Notes under the pieces: model-generated | Told to the model about the DNA's origin: nothing | Seen by the model: only the letters and a program-made list of their open reading frames with translations | Database searches by the model: none | Position numbers and translations under genes: made by a program | Shown: one piece after another, positions 51,346 to 59,767 of the stretch | Numbering within the stretch: the first letter of the stretch is position 1 | How the letters are laid out: every line of letters starts with the position of its first letter | Assembly (NCBI RefSeq): GCF_042678385.1 | Contig: NZ_JBHUDY010000001.1 | Location: forward strand, 2,562,485-2,626,484 | Direction of reading: 5' to 3' | From: Sphingomonas_B tabacisoli | GTDB taxonomy: Bacteria; Pseudomonadota; Alphaproteobacteria; Sphingomonadales; Sphingomonadaceae | Length of the DNA: 64,000 bases

Positions 51346-51435
51346 CGTCCATGCCGAGCGAAGTCGAGGCACGCACTTCTGCCCTTCAAAGGCGGGAAAG
51401 CGCGCGCGTCCCTCGACTTCGCTCGGGATGGACGG
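51346..51435. repeat. Palindromic repeat, GAGCGAAGTCGAG family, copy 2
   Basis: Outer arms CCGTCCAT/ATGGACGG and inner arms CGAGCGAAGTCGAGG (51355-51369)/CCTCGACTTCGCTCG (51411-51425) enclose a 41-nt loop. It sits between the adaptor gene and the RND pump gene within an operon, where it may set the ratio of the products through RNA processing or partial termination. Confidence 0.75.
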
Positions 51436-51479
51436 GTGAGTGAATACAGACCTACTCAACTCCAGCGAGGAGAAGCCCC

Positions 51480-54400
51480 ATGCGCCTCTCGCGTTTCTTC
51501 ATCACGCGCCCGATCTTTGCGGCCGTCATTGCCGTCGTCATCACCATCGTCGGCGCAATCGCCTATCTCGGTCTACCGGTCTCGCAATATCCGGACATCG
51601 TGCCCCCGACCGTGACCGTGACGGCCTCCTATCCAGGCGCGTCGGCGGAGACGGTCGCGGAGACCGTTGCCTCGCCGATCGAGCAGGAAATCAACGGCGT
51701 CGACAACATGCTTTACCAGTCGTCGCAATCGACCGGCGACGGCAATCTGACGATCACCGTCACATTCAAGCCCGGCACCGACCTCGATGCCGCGCAGGTG
51801 CTGGTGCAGAATCGCGTTGCGGTCGCGGTGCCGCGGCTGCCGCAAGATGTGCAGCGGCTGGGCGTGGTGACGCGCAAGACGACACCGGACTTCCTCATGG
51901 TCGTCAACCTCGTGTCGCCCGACAACTCGCTCGATCGCGGCTATCTCTCCAATTATGCGCTGACCCAGATCCGCGACCGGCTCGCCCGCATCGACGGAGT
52001 CGGCGATGTGCGGCTGTTCGGCTCGCGCGATTATGCGATGCGCGTGTGGATCGATCCGGGCCGCGCCGCCGCGCTCAATCTGACCGGCGGCGAGATCGTC
52101 CAGGCGCTCCGGGCGCAGAACGTCCAGGTTGCCGCCGGCACGCTCGGCCAGCCGCCCTATAACAGCGGCAATGCTTTCCAGCTCAATGTCGAGACGCAGG
52201 GCCGCTTCACCGATCCCAAGCAGTTCGCCGATGTCGTGATCCGCACCGACGCCGACGGACGCCAGATCCGCGTGTCGGATGTCGCCCGGGTCGAGCTCGG
52301 CGCCGCCGACTATGCGTCCAACACCTATTTGTCGGGCCAGCCGACGGTGCTCCTCGCCGTTTTCCAGCGGCCGGGCTCCAACGCGCTTGCCGCCGCGGAA
52401 GCCGTGTCGGCCGAAATGGAGCGGGTCTCGAAGACCTTCCCCAAGGGCATGGAATATCGGGTGATCTACAACCCGACCGAGTTCATCGCCCAATCGATCG
52501 ACGCCGTCATGCATACACTGTTCGAGGCGGTGGTGCTGGTCGTGCTCGTGATCCTCGTGTTCCTCCAGCGCTGGCGGGCGGCGATCATTCCCGTGGTCGC
52601 GATCCCGGTCTCGCTGATCGGCACCTTCGCGGTGCTGCAGGCGGTCGGCTATTCGCTGAACAACCTGTCGCTGTTCGGGCTGGTGCTCGCCATCGGCATC
52701 GTCGTCGACGACGCGATCGTCGTCGTCGAGAATGTCGAACGCAACCTCGCCCGCGGCATGACGCCGCTGGAGGCCGCCCGAACCTCGATGGACGAGGTCT
52801 CGGCCGCGCTGGTCGCGATCGTGCTCGTGCTGTTCGCCGTGTTCGTGCCGACCCTGTTCCTGACCGGCCTGTCGGGCGCTTTCTACAAGCAATTCGCGGT
52901 GACGATCTCGGCTGCAACGGCGATCTCGCTGCTGCTGTCGCTGACGCTGTCGCCGGCGCTCGCTGCGATGCTGCTGAAGGACCATGCGCATGATGCGCCC
53001 AAGGGCCGCTTCTCTGCGCTCATCCGCGCCGCCGGAGACCGTTTCAATCGGGGCTTCGACCGGATGGGCACGGCCTATGCGGCGCTGACCGCACGCCTTG
53101 TCGCCCGGCCGAAGCGGATGATGATCGCCTATGCGGGACTGATCGCCGCGACCCTGGGCCTGTTCTGGCTGACGCCCAGTGGCTTCATCCCGCAGCAGGA
53201 CCAGGGCTATTTCCTCACCGTCGTCCAGCTTCCGGCCGGCTCTTCGGTCGAGCGCACCGACGCCGTGCTGCGCAAGGTCGCGGATCGCATTCTGCCGGTG
53301 AAGGGCATCAAGGGTGCGGTGATGCTGGCGGGCTTCGACGGCCCTTCGCAGACGCTCGCCCCCAATGCCGCCGCTGCCTATTTCCCCCTCAAGTCGTTCG
53401 AGGAACGCGGCAAGCTGGGCGTAAGCTTCCAGCACATCATGGACGAAGCGCGCAAGCGCACCGCCGACATCACCGAGGCGCGGATCATGATCGTGCCTCC
53501 GCCCGTCATCCAGGGCATCGGCTCGGCGGGCGGCTATCGTCTAATCGTGCAGGACCGCGGCGGCCATGGCTATCAGGCGCTGGGGCAGCAGTCCTTCGGG
53601 CTGATCGGCAAGGCCAACCAGACCAAGGGTCTCGCCCAAGTCTACAGCTTCTTCGACACATCCACGCCGCGCATCTTCGCCGACATCGACCGGCAAAAGG
53701 CCGACATGCTCGGCGTGCCCGCGGAGAAAGTGTTCGAGGCGCTGAGCGTCTATCTGGGCTCCGCCTATGTGAACGACTTCAACCTGCTCGGCCGCACCTA
53801 TCGCGTGACCGCCCAGGCCGATGCGCCGTTCCGTGCGACCGAGGCCGACATCGCCAACCTGAAGACGCGCTCGACCTATGGCACGATGGTGCCGATCGGC
53901 TCGGTCGCGACCTTCGCCGACCGGACGGGACCGTACCGCGTGACGCGCTACAACCTCTTCCCGGCGGTCGAGATCGATGGCGACACCGCGCCCGGCTATT
54001 CGTCCGGCCGCTCGCTGCAGACGATGGAGAAGCTGGCGGCCGAAACGCTGCCCGCGGGCTATGGCACCGAATGGACGGGCATCGCCTTCCAGCAAAAGGC
54101 GGCCGGTAACACCGCCGGTCTGGTGTTCGCGCTCGCCGTGCTGTTCGTCTTCCTGGTGCTGGCCGCTCAGTATGAAAGCCTGACCTTGCCGCTGGCGATC
54201 ATCCTGATCGTGCCGATGTGCCTGCTGGCTGCAATGGCCGGCGTGAACCTGCGCGGCATGGACAATAATGTCCTGACGCAGATCGGCCTGATCGTGCTGA
54301 TCGCGCTCGCCGCCAAGAACGCGATTCTCGTGGTCGAGTTCGCTAAGCAGGCCGAGGAGCAGGACGGCCTGTCGCCGGCCGAAGCGGCGGTGCGTGCCGC

Positions 54401-54662
54401 CCGCGACCGCCTGCGGCCGATCCTGATGACCAGCTTCGCCTTCATCCTGGGCGCGGTGCCGTTGCTGATCGCGAGCGGCGCGGGCGCTGAGCTCCGCCAG
54501 GCGCTCGGCACCGCCATGTTCTTCGGGATGCTGGGCGTCACCGGCTTCGGCCTGTTCTTCACCCCCACTTTCTACGTCGTGTGCCGCGCGCTGGGCGACC
54601 GTCTCGCCCGGTTGCGTGGCCGAGGCCAGGCAGGCGCGCCAGCGCTGTTGCCTGCAGAATAA
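51480..54662 (+). CDS. RND multidrug efflux pump (HAE1/AcrB type)
   Basis: A 1060-residue inner-membrane proton/drug antiporter of normal AcrB length with twelve membrane segments. N-terminal MRLSRFFITRPIFAAVIAVVITIVG, porter domain loops (PPTVTVTASYPGASAETVAETV), and the proton-relay aspartates in GIVVDDAIVVVENVERN are present; the conserved Lys is in IALAAKNAILVVEFAK. It pumps hydrophobic drugs through the NodT channel encoded next. GAGGAG precedes the ATG. A palindromic repeat separates it from the adaptor gene. Confidence 0.96.
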   Translation: MRLSRFFITRPIFAAVIAVVITIVGAIAYLGLPVSQYPDIVPPTVTVTASYPGASAETVAETVASPIEQEINGVDNMLYQSSQSTGDGNLTITVTFKPGTDLDAAQVLVQNRVAVAVPRLPQDVQRLGVVTRKTTPDFLMVVNLVSPDNSLDRGYLSNYALTQIRDRLARIDGVGDVRLFGSRDYAMRVWIDPGRAAALNLTGGEIVQALRAQNVQVAAGTLGQPPYNSGNAFQLNVETQGRFTDPKQFADVVIRTDADGRQIRVSDVARVELGAADYASNTYLSGQPTVLLAVFQRPGSNALAAAEAVSAEMERVSKTFPKGMEYRVIYNPTEFIAQSIDAVMHTLFEAVVLVVLVILVFLQRWRAAIIPVVAIPVSLIGTFAVLQAVGYSLNNLSLFGLVLAIGIVVDDAIVVVENVERNLARGMTPLEAARTSMDEVSAALVAIVLVLFAVFVPTLFLTGLSGAFYKQFAVTISAATAISLLLSLTLSPALAAMLLKDHAHDAPKGRFSALIRAAGDRFNRGFDRMGTAYAALTARLVARPKRMMIAYAGLIAATLGLFWLTPSGFIPQQDQGYFLTVVQLPAGSSVERTDAVLRKVADRILPVKGIKGAVMLAGFDGPSQTLAPNAAAAYFPLKSFEERGKLGVSFQHIMDEARKRTADITEARIMIVPPPVIQGIGSAGGYRLIVQDRGGHGYQALGQQSFGLIGKANQTKGLAQVYSFFDTSTPRIFADIDRQKADMLGVPAEKVFEALSVYLGSAYVNDFNLLGRTYRVTAQADAPFRATEADIANLKTRSTYGTMVPIGSVATFADRTGPYRVTRYNLFPAVEIDGDTAPGYSSGRSLQTMEKLAAETLPAGYGTEWTGIAFQQKAAGNTAGLVFALAVLFVFLVLAAQYESLTLPLAIILIVPMCLLAAMAGVNLRGMDNNVLTQIGLIVLIALAAKNAILVVEFAKQAEEQDGLSPAEAAVRAARDRLRPILMTSFAFILGAVPLLIASGAGAELRQALGTAMFFGMLGVTGFGLFFTPTFYVVCRALGDRLARLRGRGQAGAPALLPAE

Positions 54663-54674
54663 GGAGAAACCGTC

Positions 54675-56069
54675 ATGCGTTTCCTCGCCGCCGTTTCCGC
54701 CCTGACGCTCAGCGCCTGCGCCGTCGGACCCAACTATGTCGCGCCGACGCCGCGCCCGGTGGAAGCCGCCTCGTTCGTTTCCACCACTGCCGCCGCGACC
54801 CCGGTCCCCGCGGTGGAAGGCGACTGGTGGAGACTGTATAATGATCCGGTGCTCGATCGGCTGGTCGCCGACGCGTTGAAGGCGAACACCGATATCCGCG
54901 TCGCCGTCGCCCGGCTCGAACGCGCCCGCGCCTCGCTGAAGGGCGCGCGCGCCGACCGCACGCCGCAGGTCAATCTGGGCGGCAGCGCCCAATATGGCCG
55001 CCTGCCCGCCGCCCAACGCGCGCCGGGTGCGGACCGCGAGAATTGGTCGGTCGATGTCGGCCTCGACGTCGCTTACGAAGTCGACCTGTTCGGCCGGATC
55101 AGCCGCAACATCGAAGCGGCCAATGGTGACGTGGATGCAGCCGAAGCGGATGCGAACGCCGTTCGCGTCGCGATCGTCGCCGATACCACCCGCGCCTATG
55201 CCGACGCCGTTTCTTCGGCGGAGCGGCTGGACGTCGCGCAGCGCATCGTCGCGCTGCTCGACCGGTCGGTGACGCTGATGCAGAAACGCGAGGCGGCAGG
55301 CCTGCAGACGCCGCTCGACACCGCGCGCATCGCCTCGCTCCGCGACCAGCGCCAGGCCGACATCCCGACGCTGCTGGCCCAGCGCCAGTCCGCGCTGTTC
55401 CGCCTGGCCACACTCACCGGCCGTGCACCGCAAGAGCTGCCGCCCGAAGTCGCCGCCCGCACCACCACGCTGAAGCTCGACACGCCGATCCCGGTCGGCG
55501 ACGGCGCGGCGCTACTCGCGCGGCGTCCCGATGTGCGCGCCGCAGAGCGCCGCCTCGCGGCCTCCACCGCCCGGATCGGCGTCGCCACCGCGGACCTTTA
55601 TCCGCGGATCACGCTCGGCGGCTCGGTCGGATCGACCGGCACAGGCTTCGGCAACATCTTCGGCGCTAACCCGCTGACGTGGCTGCTCGGGCCACTCATC
55701 AATTGGTCGGTCAACCAGGGGCCGGCACGCGCGCGGCTCGCCGAGGCACGCGCGGACAGCAAGGCCGCGCTCGCCACCTTCGACGGCACGGTGTTGCAGG
55801 CGCTGGAAGAAACCGAGACGGCTCTTACCGTCTACGCACGGTCGTTGGAGCGTCGCGCCGCCCTGCAGTCGGCCACCAATGCAGCGGAAACCGCCGCCCG
55901 CATCACCCGCGCCCGTCAGCGCGAAGGCCAGGTCGATTCGCTGGAACTCCTCGATTCCGAACGCACGCTCGCCGACGCCCAGGCCAGCCTCGCCGCCCAG
56001 GATGCGGAAATCTCACGCGCCCAGGTCAACCTGTTCCGCGCCCTCGGCGGAGGCTGGCAAAAGAGCTGA
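54675..56069 (+). CDS. Outer-membrane efflux lipoprotein (NodT/OprM type)
   Basis: A 464-residue TolC-like channel with a lipobox (LTLSAC, Cys15) and PNYVAPTPRP start of the mature part. OEP repeats are seen at about 50-240 (WWRLYNDPVLDRLVADALKANTDIRVA) and 270-455 (LLARRPDVRAAERRLAASTARIGVATADLYPRITL). It completes the tripartite pump with the RND protein, 12 nt downstream of it, with AAGGAG as ribosome binding site. It is distinct from the NodT at 31401 and so serves its own system. The adjacent convergent TpsB gene ends 16 bp away. Confidence 0.93.
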   Translation: MRFLAAVSALTLSACAVGPNYVAPTPRPVEAASFVSTTAAATPVPAVEGDWWRLYNDPVLDRLVADALKANTDIRVAVARLERARASLKGARADRTPQVNLGGSAQYGRLPAAQRAPGADRENWSVDVGLDVAYEVDLFGRISRNIEAANGDVDAAEADANAVRVAIVADTTRAYADAVSSAERLDVAQRIVALLDRSVTLMQKREAAGLQTPLDTARIASLRDQRQADIPTLLAQRQSALFRLATLTGRAPQELPPEVAARTTTLKLDTPIPVGDGAALLARRPDVRAAERRLAASTARIGVATADLYPRITLGGSVGSTGTGFGNIFGANPLTWLLGPLINWSVNQGPARARLAEARADSKAALATFDGTVLQALEETETALTVYARSLERRAALQSATNAAETAARITRARQREGQVDSLELLDSERTLADAQASLAAQDAEISRAQVNLFRALGGGWQKS

Positions 56070-56085
56070 GGCACTTAGCAACCGA

Positions 56086-57723
56086 TCACCACCTTGCGCT
56101 CAATCGGAACGACACGCGTGGTTTACGATTGCCCGTGCCGAGCCGGTCAGCGCCCAGAGGCGTGGCGATCTCCGCCTCGCCGTCGAAACTGCGCCCGATC
56201 CCCAGGCGAAGGCCGCCGCCCGCCGAGTAGAGCGCTCCGCCTCCAAGCCCTTGGCGTGCATTGCCAACATAGCCTGCATCCGCAAACGCATAGACTTGGA
56301 CGCGGCGGATGGCACCTGATCCTCTTGCCGGCAGGCTCAGCCGCGCCTCGAAAGAGCCGGCGACGCCCGTTTCGCCGCTGCGCTCATTCTCATCATAGGC
56401 TCGGCCAAAAAGGCGCCCGCCCAACCCAAGTTCCTGCGAAGCGAGCAACGGCCGCGTAGCGGTTTGCGCAATCCCGGCGGCGCGGATGCTCAGATTGTGC
56501 CCGACCTCGCGTGTCCAATCCCCATAAAACTGGAAAAGCCCTAATCGAGCGTCGCCATCGCCTCGCGATGCCAGCGGATCGCCGGCGTGGGTGACGCCCG
56601 CGAGCGGTAAGCCGATCACTGCGGACGCGTTGCCGCGAACCACCCCGCCGGCGATCTCGGCTGCCCCGTCCAGCTCGGCGGCCGCCGTAACGATCCGGTC
56701 GCGCCGGACGCGCACCCCTAGAATGTCCTGGTCGAGCCAAAGACCTTTGAACGACACGGTGCTCCACACGCTAGCTTTGCGCGACCGGATGAACGGATGC
56801 GACAGACCTGTCGCAAGCGCATAGCTGTCGCCCGTCACGTTGAACGGCGCCAGGCTACCACCTGGATGAGTATGTCCGACCGACGCGCTCGACCAGAGCA
56901 ACGTGCCCCGGTCGTTCAGCGCTGCCGAATATTTCAACTGGGCGAAAATCAACTCGCCTGGGTGGAACGGTGTGCCTGCTCCTAGAACGGACACCTCGTC
57001 GCCCTCGCCAATGACGCCGCGGACGGCCGCCACACCTGTGGCCCGTTCCGGCCCCACGATTTCGCTGCCCCGGTTGTCGAGTTGGGCCGCAAATGAAGCT
57101 CGATCGTCCGCAACAGTGACGAGGAGAATGCCAAAGCCGTTCTGGCGCACATAGCGTGCGTCGGTCACGCGCACGCCAGCCACATCGCCGGCGATCAGGA
57201 GAGCTCTTTCAAACTCGCTGCGGCGAACTGGCCCGGTGCCCACGAGGCGGCGGAGGATTGCATCGACTTGCGCGTTCGGGCGACCGAGACTTCGGACCGC
57301 GTCGATGCGCCCCTCATCCAAAGTCACGCGCAAGACGCCCGCCGAAACGGCCTGCGGCGCGATCGATGCAGTTGCGAATAGAAAGCCGCGATCGCGGGCG
57401 ACACCGGCAATGCTTGCAAGCAGCTCCTTCAGCTCGTCGGCACCGAGTGATCGCCCGAGATAAGGCCCGACCGCGGCTGTAAAGTCTGAGTTCGCGAAAA
57501 TTGTGCTTTCGACGATCACGGCTCCGGGCGCGACTCTGATTTGCGATTGAGCGACGGCTTCGGCCTGCGTGCGAACTTCCGGGCGTGGCGTTGCCGGTTG
57601 CAAGGCCTCGGCTCGGTTGAGGTCGCGCTCGATCACCGCCGGGTCCGCCCGGTCGAGGACGACCTGGGCCGCGGCTGGCGCGGCGAGCGCAAGCGCCGCC
57701 ATCAGTCCAAACCCTATCCGCAC
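56086..57723 (-). CDS. Two-partner secretion transporter (ShlB/FhaC/HecB family)
   Basis: A 545-residue outer-membrane Omp85-family protein. Signal peptide MRIGFGLMAALALAAPAAAQ, then a POTRA-containing periplasmic part (about 70-205; AGVLRVTLDEGRIDAVRSLG), and a 16-strand beta-barrel. The barrel carries the conserved loop GGRLFGRAYDENE (equivalent of VRGY) and ends in FRLSARW, an outer-membrane C-terminal signature. No haemagglutinin-like TpsA is next to it. It is divergent from a FecR-domain protein gene, which could be the cargo. Confidence 0.88.
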   Translation of the reverse strand: MRIGFGLMAALALAAPAAAQVVLDRADPAVIERDLNRAEALQPATPRPEVRTQAEAVAQSQIRVAPGAVIVESTIFANSDFTAAVGPYLGRSLGADELKELLASIAGVARDRGFLFATASIAPQAVSAGVLRVTLDEGRIDAVRSLGRPNAQVDAILRRLVGTGPVRRSEFERALLIAGDVAGVRVTDARYVRQNGFGILLVTVADDRASFAAQLDNRGSEIVGPERATGVAAVRGVIGEGDEVSVLGAGTPFHPGELIFAQLKYSAALNDRGTLLWSSASVGHTHPGGSLAPFNVTGDSYALATGLSHPFIRSRKASVWSTVSFKGLWLDQDILGVRVRRDRIVTAAAELDGAAEIAGGVVRGNASAVIGLPLAGVTHAGDPLASRGDGDARLGLFQFYGDWTREVGHNLSIRAAGIAQTATRPLLASQELGLGGRLFGRAYDENERSGETGVAGSFEARLSLPARGSGAIRRVQVYAFADAGYVGNARQGLGGGALYSAGGGLRLGIGRSFDGEAEIATPLGADRLGTGNRKPRVSFRLSARW

Positions 57724-57753
57724 TGCGCCCCTTGCTCTTATGGTTCCCGGCGC

Positions 57754-57789
57754 AGCAACTAATCGCTTCTTCCTTGAGATTTAGTTGCT
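57754..57789. promoter_or_regulatory. Dyad in the TpsB-FecR divergent promoter
   Basis: AGCAACTAA (57754-57762) and TTAGTTGCT (57781-57789) form a perfect 9-bp inverted repeat with an 18-nt spacer in the 162-bp gap between the divergent genes, so a shared regulator is plausible. Confidence 0.45.
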
Positions 57790-57885
57790 TAGGTTTTTGG
57801 TCAATAGGCGCTTCACCGTTTCCGAGGAGGTTTCGGTAAGGACTCGAGCCCTAGAACTCGCCGGCTTAGACCCGGAGTTGCTTCT

Positions 57886-59625
57886 ATGATGCACAGCCGA
57901 ATGATGGCCATCGCACTGGCCTCCGTCACGGCGTCACCCCTTATGGCGAACGACGTGGAATGGCGGATCAGCGAATCCACGGGCAACGTGCAGTTGTTGC
58001 ACGCCGGTCTGAGCAAAGCCGCGCTGCGCGGCGGAGTTGTCGAGGCCGGGGATACGATCGTGACCGGTCGCGGCGCCCGCGCGGTCGTCACGCGCGGCGA
58101 AGAATATCTGATGGTTGCGCCATCGTCGCGGCTTCGCCTGCCAGCTGCGGAGCAATCCGGCACGGTGACGAAATTCGTCCAGGACGTCGGCAACGTCGTC
58201 TTCATGATCAAGAAGAAGCTGACCCCGCACTTCTCGGTCTCGACGCCGTATCTGGCCGCCGTCGTCAAAGGGACAACGTTCAGCGTCTCCGTTACGGAGG
58301 CGGGCGCATCGGTTCAAGTGATCGAAGGCGCCGTGGACGTGGCGACCGCGGATGGCGGTGCTCACGACCTGCTCAAGCCCGGCGCCGTCGCCCTGGTAAA
58401 TGCCGGCGATCGCTTTCGCCTTCGCATCGAAGGCGATGGCCCGGCACGCACCATTGTTTCGCCGGCCGTTCCGACGCAGCGGCCGGAGACGCCCGCGCCG
58501 GTCGTTCCGGCAGCCTCGACCGCGCCTGCGACTACCGCGGCGGGCCCCTACGATCAGGTGATTTCGACGGCAATTGCCGAAAAGCCGCTATCGCTTTCAG
58601 AAGCGACAGGCGGCCTCGTCCAGGGCACAATCGGCGGCGAAGGCGAACGCCAGTTTGCCATGGCAACCGAAGGCACGCGCTCGGCGGCCGATACGATCCG
58701 CGCTGCGACCGCCACGGCGCTCGCCAATGAGGTCGGGCGCAGCGCGGAGACCGCAAACGCAGAGGCTTCGCTGAAAAAAGCCGATGCCGACAAGGCGGGG
58801 GATAGTGCGGTCCAGGCGTCGACGGATGCCGAACAGTCAGCAAAGGCCGCAGAGGATGCCGCAGCCGCAAAAGCGGCAAGCGATGCCGCGGCCGCAGCCG
58901 CGGCTGTCAAGGCTGGAGAGGCCGCAGACCTCGCGCGCGCCGCTGCCGCAGATGCGGAGCGTGCGGCGGCGGCCAGCGCTGAACGACAAGCCCAGGAAGC
59001 GGCGGCCGCTGCGGCAGCCGATCAAGCCGCGCGCGCGGCCGAGCTTGCCCGTCGAAACGCGACCGATGCCGCTGCTGCGGAAGCCGCCAGCAAGGCGGCC
59101 GCGAAGGCAGCGGAGGACGCGCAAGCGGCAGCCGCTATCGCCGCCCAGGCGGAGTCCGACCGGCTCGCCCGAGAGGCGGCGCGCATCGATGCCGACAAGG
59201 CGGCGGCGAAGGCGGCGGCTGATGCCTCGCAGGCATTGGAAGACGCTCAGGCCAAAGCAGCCGAAAAGGCCGCGCGTGATGCCGAAAAGGCTGCGGATGC
59301 CGCGGCGCGAGAACAGGCAAAGCAAATGGCCGATGCGGCCAAGGCCGCCGAGAAGGCTGCCAGCGACGCCGCAGCCGAAGCTGCCAAGAACGCGGATATG
59401 GCAGCCAAGGACGCCGCGAAGGCCGTACAGGATGCCGTCAAGGTGGCCGACGCGGCTATTCCCGGTGCAGCCGCCCAAGGGCCGGGCCCCTCGTCCAATG
59501 CCAGCTCCAACGCGGTCGGACCGGGCGGCAACCCGAACATGCCGCAGACGAAGGCCAATGCTCCTCTGGGCGTGCTGACCGACGTGATTTCAGGCCTGGG
59601 CAAGCTGGGCAAAATCAAGAACTGA
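57886..59625 (+). CDS. Exported FecR-domain protein with long Ala-rich helical region
   Basis: A 579-residue exported protein. The start MMHSRMMAIALASVTASPLMA is a signal peptide. Residues about 30-180 are a FecR-like domain (GDTIVTGRGARAVVTRGEEYLMV, FSVSTPYLAAVVKGTTFSVSVTEAGASVQVIEGAVDV), then a Pro/Thr linker. From about 265 to 525 the sequence is a Lys/Asp/Glu/Ala-rich stretch with an AxxAxxA-type period that should form a long helical rod or coiled coil. The C-terminal part is Gly/Pro/Asn-rich. It is 162 bp from the divergent TpsB gene and 142 bp upstream of the CHASE2-EAL gene. Confidence 0.8.
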   Translation: MMHSRMMAIALASVTASPLMANDVEWRISESTGNVQLLHAGLSKAALRGGVVEAGDTIVTGRGARAVVTRGEEYLMVAPSSRLRLPAAEQSGTVTKFVQDVGNVVFMIKKKLTPHFSVSTPYLAAVVKGTTFSVSVTEAGASVQVIEGAVDVATADGGAHDLLKPGAVALVNAGDRFRLRIEGDGPARTIVSPAVPTQRPETPAPVVPAASTAPATTAAGPYDQVISTAIAEKPLSLSEATGGLVQGTIGGEGERQFAMATEGTRSAADTIRAATATALANEVGRSAETANAEASLKKADADKAGDSAVQASTDAEQSAKAAEDAAAAKAASDAAAAAAAVKAGEAADLARAAAADAERAAAASAERQAQEAAAAAAADQAARAAELARRNATDAAAAEAASKAAAKAAEDAQAAAAIAAQAESDRLAREAARIDADKAAAKAAADASQALEDAQAKAAEKAARDAEKAADAAAREQAKQMADAAKAAEKAASDAAAEAAKNADMAAKDAAKAVQDAVKVADAAIPGAAAQGPGPSSNASSNAVGPGGNPNMPQTKANAPLGVLTDVISGLGKLGKIKN

Positions 59626-59719
59626 GCGGTCCGCCAGCGCAGAGGCATTGGGCTTTCGAGAACTCAGACCCTTGGATGCCCCGCAGTTAGCGGCCGGATA
59701 GCAAAGCGCCGCCGGCCAA

Positions 59720-59751
59720 CCTTTCCTTAGCAGATCGCGGCTAAGGAAAGG
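59720..59751. promoter_or_regulatory. Hairpin in the leader of the CHASE2-EAL gene
   Basis: CCTTTCCTTAGC / GCTAAGGAAAGG, a perfect 12-bp stem with an 8-nt loop, ends 16 nt before the ATG at 59768. No T-run follows, so it is more likely an attenuator, processing site or mRNA stabiliser between the fecR and CHASE2 genes than a full terminator. Confidence 0.5.
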
Positions 59752-59767
59752 GCTGGAGTCCGCCCGC

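Noticed and set aside
51573..55433. Two very long open frames (620 and 630 codons) on the minus strand across the RND pump and its outer-membrane partner
   Set aside because: Both are antisense to strongly conserved genes and have Arg/His/Asp/Gly-rich compositions typical of high-GC shadows; no domain or ribosome binding site.
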